A program made the position numbers and the translations under genes. From a virus, in the IMG/VR virus record IMGVR_UViG_3300032006_000113, positions 1 through 21,095 of that record: a DNA stretch of 21,095 bases; one strand, 5' to 3'. The notes under the pieces were generated by a model. It was not told the DNA's origin. It saw only the letters and a list, made by a program, of their open reading frames with translations, and made no database searches. Below, in pieces: positions 19,101 through 21,095 of the stretch; position 1 is the stretch's first letter, and every line of letters starts with the position of its first letter.

Positions 19101-19183
19101 AGTATGCCTCCTAAGATTAGTAGATCCGCGCTGACCGAATAGATCAGGTAGATTGTTAGTAGAATTTTGCGAAGTTTTTTCAT
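19082..19183 (-). CDS. 33-aa membrane micro-protein overlapping ppk2
   Basis: ATG at 19181-19183 with GGAG about 8 bases upstream. The product is basic at the N terminus (MKKLRK) and then almost wholly hydrophobic (ILLTIYLIYSVSADLLILGG then ILWLIFS), one or two spans. Its stop lies 17 bases inside ppk2, and its body holds the ppk2 ribosome-binding site. Unrecognised; support comes from the start signal and the clean span. Confidence 0.55.
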   Translation of the reverse strand: MKKLRKILLTIYLIYSVSADLLILGGILWLIFS

Positions 19184-19228
19184 TGTCAGTCTCCAAATTG
19201 TAGGCACATTTTACCATATCTAAAATCA

Positions 19229-19825
19229 TTAAGCAACCCCACCCTCTAGTCCGATTTGTGGAGCGAATTCTGGTACACCATGCTCCTCGCGCTGTCGCTT
19301 GCCTTGCATAATCTCGCGCCCTATCTCTAGGTTTCGCTTTCTCCATGAATTCGCAAACCGTCCCAGAATAGTGCGCTCTTTAACAGCATAAAATTCTGTC
19401 TTGCCTCCGAATCTCATCCAGCGTCTATGCATAGTCGGGCTGAGTTTGTTCATAACCTTGTCACCGTCATTATGAAAATGAACAAATTGCTCCGCGCTCA
19501 TTGTCACGTCCCAATCATCTCGCTTCATATATACAACCCTCGCCCGAAGTGAGAGAACATCTAAATCAAACGCTCGCTCAATATCTCGCAACGTGCCTAT
19601 GATTCGAGATTGGCCGCCATGATAGAAGCCAGTGCTAGATTTTCTATTCTTATATGCCGCCCTCGCAAATCCATCCTTATACATCCCCTCGAAATCTCGG
19701 AATTGAGAATAGTGAGATTCTAAGTCTAGTAATTGCCAGAGATAGTTATAAGAGTCGCGCCCCTCATAGTCGGTAGGGCTAACTTCTTCCGGTGTGGATT
19801 TGCTTGTTAGTATGTAATTTTCCAT
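19229..19825 (-). CDS. hypothetical protein, 198 aa
   Basis: A basic, soluble protein, unrecognised. Visible elements: an N-terminal part with GRDSYNYLWQLLDLESHYSQ, a centre with AFDLDVLSLRARVVYMKRDD and HFHNDGDKVMNKLSPTMHRR, and a C-terminal basic helix with RFANSWRKRNLEIGREIMQG. The HFHNDGD stretch (His, Asp) could bind metal, but I cannot assign a family. Its ATG shares a base with the TAA of the HAD gene (TAATG), so the two are translated together; a functional link is possible. Confidence 0.75.
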   Translation of the reverse strand: MENYILTSKSTPEEVSPTDYEGRDSYNYLWQLLDLESHYSQFRDFEGMYKDGFARAAYKNRKSSTGFYHGGQSRIIGTLRDIERAFDLDVLSLRARVVYMKRDDWDVTMSAEQFVHFHNDGDKVMNKLSPTMHRRWMRFGGKTEFYAVKERTILGRFANSWRKRNLEIGREIMQGKRQREEHGVPEFAPQIGLEGGVA

Positions 19826-20268
19826 TATTGATATTTCCTTGCGTCGATTAGTTTCATTCCAGAGTTAGACAAAGTATCTAACACATCATCATTATCATCA
19901 AACATAACAGTATGTCGAATGAAGTCACCCCAAACATACCCCATGTTTGCAACAAATTTGCGAATCAAGTCGAGCTTCATAGCACCGCATGAAGTATTGT
20001 CGCCATGTTTGCGAGACAGTATGAAGACAGGATCTATATTGTTTCGCTTGAGAAACATATAGTCGGCATCTGTCATCTGTCGAGACGTGCAGACAGCCGT
20101 AGCGTTGCCTTTCTTGTTTTGCATCTGAAGATGCTGAGCAAGTGGAAGCAGACGATCACGAGCGATCTTGTCTGGTGTGTTGTTGGCAAACCAATCATCG
20201 AGTGAGCCATCACCAAGCCGGTGAGAGCTATCGATAACAGTGCCGTCTAGGTCATAGATAAAGAGCAT
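19825..20268 (-). CDS. HAD-superfamily phosphatase
   Basis: 147 residues with the HAD motifs: DLDGT at 6-10 (the two Asp, nucleophile and acid), TSR near 61 (motif II), a Lys in the SRKHGD/KLDL region (motif III) and MFDDNDD near 122-128 (motif IV metal site). The short, cap-poor form resembles the phosphatase half of phage polynucleotide kinase/phosphatases or small 5'-nucleotidases. The substrate is unknown. ATG with GGAGG 7 bases upstream, overlapping the previous membrane-protein gene by 17 bases. Confidence 0.85.
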   Translation of the reverse strand: MLFIYDLDGTVIDSSHRLGDGSLDDWFANNTPDKIARDRLLPLAQHLQMQNKKGNATAVCTSRQMTDADYMFLKRNNIDPVFILSRKHGDNTSCGAMKLDLIRKFVANMGYVWGDFIRHTVMFDDNDDVLDTLSNSGMKLIDARKYQ

Positions 20269-20452
20269 ATAAGTAGCCTCCGATTCCTGTTAAGTTAAGT
20301 AAGATTAGATTATAACACCGAGTGGCTCTCGCTTGCAAGCAAAGAATTGCTAGTCCAGAGATTGCCAGCCATTTGCCAAGATCCGAATCTATGATGAATG
20401 GGGCGACACAAAGAAGTGCCGCACCAATCCAACCCGCGACGTTGGCTACCAT
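20252..20452 (-). CDS. small membrane protein, 66 aa
   Basis: Hydrophobic spans at about 4-22 (NVAGWIGAALLCVAPFIID), 27-41 (KWLAISGLAILCLQA) and 49-65 (LILLNLTGIGGYLYALY), so two or three crossings. The last segment LNLTGIGGYLYAL recalls small phage or bacterial inner-membrane proteins, but I cannot name a family. ATG with GGGAG about 10 bases upstream, just after the stop of the HTH-like gene. Confidence 0.75.
   Translation of the reverse strand: MVANVAGWIGAALLCVAPFIIDSDLGKWLAISGLAILCLQARATRCYNLILLNLTGIGGYLYALYL
20309..20338 (-). promoter_or_regulatory. possible internal promoter for the HAD gene
   Basis: TTGCAA at 20338-20333, an 18-bp spacer and perfect TATAAT at 20314-20309 on the minus strand, inside the membrane-protein gene. 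The -35 matches 4 of 6. It is followed by the leader ACTTAACTTAAC, which also follows the promoter at 20800. Confidence 0.45.
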
Positions 20453-20453
20453 G

Positions 20454-20771
20454 TTAAGGAATCTCCCTTAACAAAGCAGACAACGCTGAAGCCGGAGCTT
20501 TGGTCAAGCCATCAAGATCATCGGCATCCATGTCGAGAGCTTTAGCAATCGCCAACACCGTATCGATCTTGCGAGTGATAGCCGAGCCATCCTTGCGAGT
20601 CGGTCGCTGTACCGCATAGGGAAGTCCCATGCTCTTAATTTTAGCGATTACCGAGCGACGAGATTTGCCGATGCGAGCCGCGATGTCACCAGCGATTTCC
20701 TTGTTAAAGGGCCGCTCGTTTGTGCCGTTGATAACGGCTACCATTTCTGGCGTGTAGTTAGGTTGTCTCAT
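20454..20771 (-). CDS. small HTH-like protein of the paralogous family
   Basis: 105 residues with the two-part family layout: YTPEMVAVINGTNERPFNKE then IAARIGKSRRSVIAKIKSMG in the N-terminal module, and KDGSAITRKIDTVLAIAKAL then LDGLTKAPASALSALL in the C-terminal part, colinear with the proteins at 14189 and 16966. The ATG at 20769-20771 has GGAG 8 bases upstream; the longer frame uses a TTG. It stands directly behind its own promoter. DNA binding is inferred from the module. Confidence 0.82.
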   Translation of the reverse strand: MRQPNYTPEMVAVINGTNERPFNKEIAGDIAARIGKSRRSVIAKIKSMGLPYAVQRPTRKDGSAITRKIDTVLAIAKALDMDADDLDGLTKAPASALSALLREIP

Positions 20772-20799
20772 AAGAGTCTCCAAGTTAAGTTAAGTGCAG

Positions 20800-20828
20800 A
20801 TTATCTCAAAATATCGGGCTGGTGTCAA
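20800..20828 (-). promoter_or_regulatory. sigma-70 promoter of the HTH-like gene
   Basis: TTGACA at 20828-20823, a 17-bp spacer and GATAAT at 20805-20800 on the minus strand. The A/T-rich upstream tract seen in the other promoters is missing here. Confidence 0.75.
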
Positions 20829-20866
20829 CCCTCTGGCTATACCGTGTGGGTATAAGCTTATAACCA

Positions 20867-21082
20867 TTATGGCCGCTTCGTCCATGCTATTAGGAATAAC
20901 AAGGTAGTCATACAAAACGAAATCAAGATCATACCATAGCCCATGATTTGGTTAAGCCAAACCGCACCATCAAAGGTTACGAATAACAGGCCAGTGTACG
21001 CCATGCCCCAAACCATCAAGACCCAGATGGCAGCCCCTAACAGGGCCGCGCACGTTTTCAATCCTTTCTTAAATGATGTCAT
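20867..21082 (-). CDS. small membrane protein, 71 aa
   Basis: Two hydrophobic segments, about 9-33 (TCAALLGAAIWVLMVWGMAY) and 45-66 (IMGYGMILISFCMTTLLFLI), with a basic N terminus (MTSFKKGLK) and basic C terminus (TKRP), predicting both ends in the cytoplasm. Unrecognised. ATG at 21080-21082 with GGAGG about 8 bases upstream. A 38-base gap with no terminator separates its end from the next promoter. Confidence 0.75.
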   Translation of the reverse strand: MTSFKKGLKTCAALLGAAIWVLMVWGMAYTGLLFVTFDGAVWLNQIMGYGMILISFCMTTLLFLIAWTKRP

Positions 21083-21095
21083 GTTGTTTGCCTCC

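Noticed and set aside
19101-19346. N-terminal extension of PPK2
   Set aside because: The extension has an odd Arg/Thr/Asn-rich composition, crosses the 3' end of another gene and lacks a ribosome-binding site. The internal ATG at 19100 has AGGAGG.
1-21095. CRISPR array, insertion sequence or integrase/attachment site
   Set aside because: No regularly spaced repeats, transposase or integrase motifs, or tRNA-like attachment repeats were found.

Overview
The window looks like part of a lytic, tailed-phage genome infecting a Gram-negative, probably marine gammaproteobacterial host. Genes are small, tightly packed and often overlap by 1-30 bases. Nearly all lie on the minus strand. The set includes a DnaB-type helicase, a NAD-dependent DNA ligase split into two polypeptides (the arrangement known from phage T5), a GH24 endolysin with an i-spanin/o-spanin pair (so the host has an outer membrane), and auxiliary genes common in marine phages (Hsp20, MazG, 2OG-Fe(II) oxygenase, PPK2, ribosomal protein bS21). 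Host and taxonomy are inference; no structural genes are present.

Layout. 1-5.3 kb: replication genes (helicase, a four-repeat HTH-like protein, ligase C-terminal half, ligase N-terminal half, a PC4-like single-strand-binding protein) and a small HTH-like protein. 5.3-8.5 kb: small accessory genes (zinc ribbon, coiled coil, membrane proteins, an HTH regulator, a DUF3310 protein, MazG, a 2OG oxygenase). 8.5-11.3 kb: a lysis region with several small membrane proteins (one with an EF-hand loop), o-spanin, i-spanin, endolysin and a holin candidate. 11.3-12.1 kb: an hsp20 gene with its own promoter, terminator and long structured leader. 12.0-12.9 kb: the only plus-strand operon, ending with bS21 and one more small gene. 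12.9-15.7 kb: small minus-strand genes. 15.9-16.95 kb: about 1 kb without a credible gene but rich in hairpins, the best candidate for something undescribed (a large structured RNA). 17.0-17.9 kb: an HTH-like gene and three small overlapping genes. 17.9-18.47 kb: a second unusual non-coding region of mosaic base composition, with two tandem plus-strand promoter/stem units and a Fur-box-like palindrome. 18.47-21.1 kb: PPK2, a micro-membrane protein, a HAD phosphatase, small membrane proteins and another HTH-like gene.

Expression is organised by at least ten near-consensus sigma-70 promoters, most sharing the form (A/T-rich) + TTCTTGAC(A/T) + 17-18 bp + TATAAT-like. This points to transcription by host RNA polymerase in short units separated by intrinsic terminators. 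A paralogous family of small HTH-like proteins (1661-2386, 4911-5264, 14189-14494, 16966-17298, 20454-20771, and a short relative at 12098-12259) recurs through the window; three members sit directly behind their own strong promoters. All functions are read from motifs by eye; no database search was possible.
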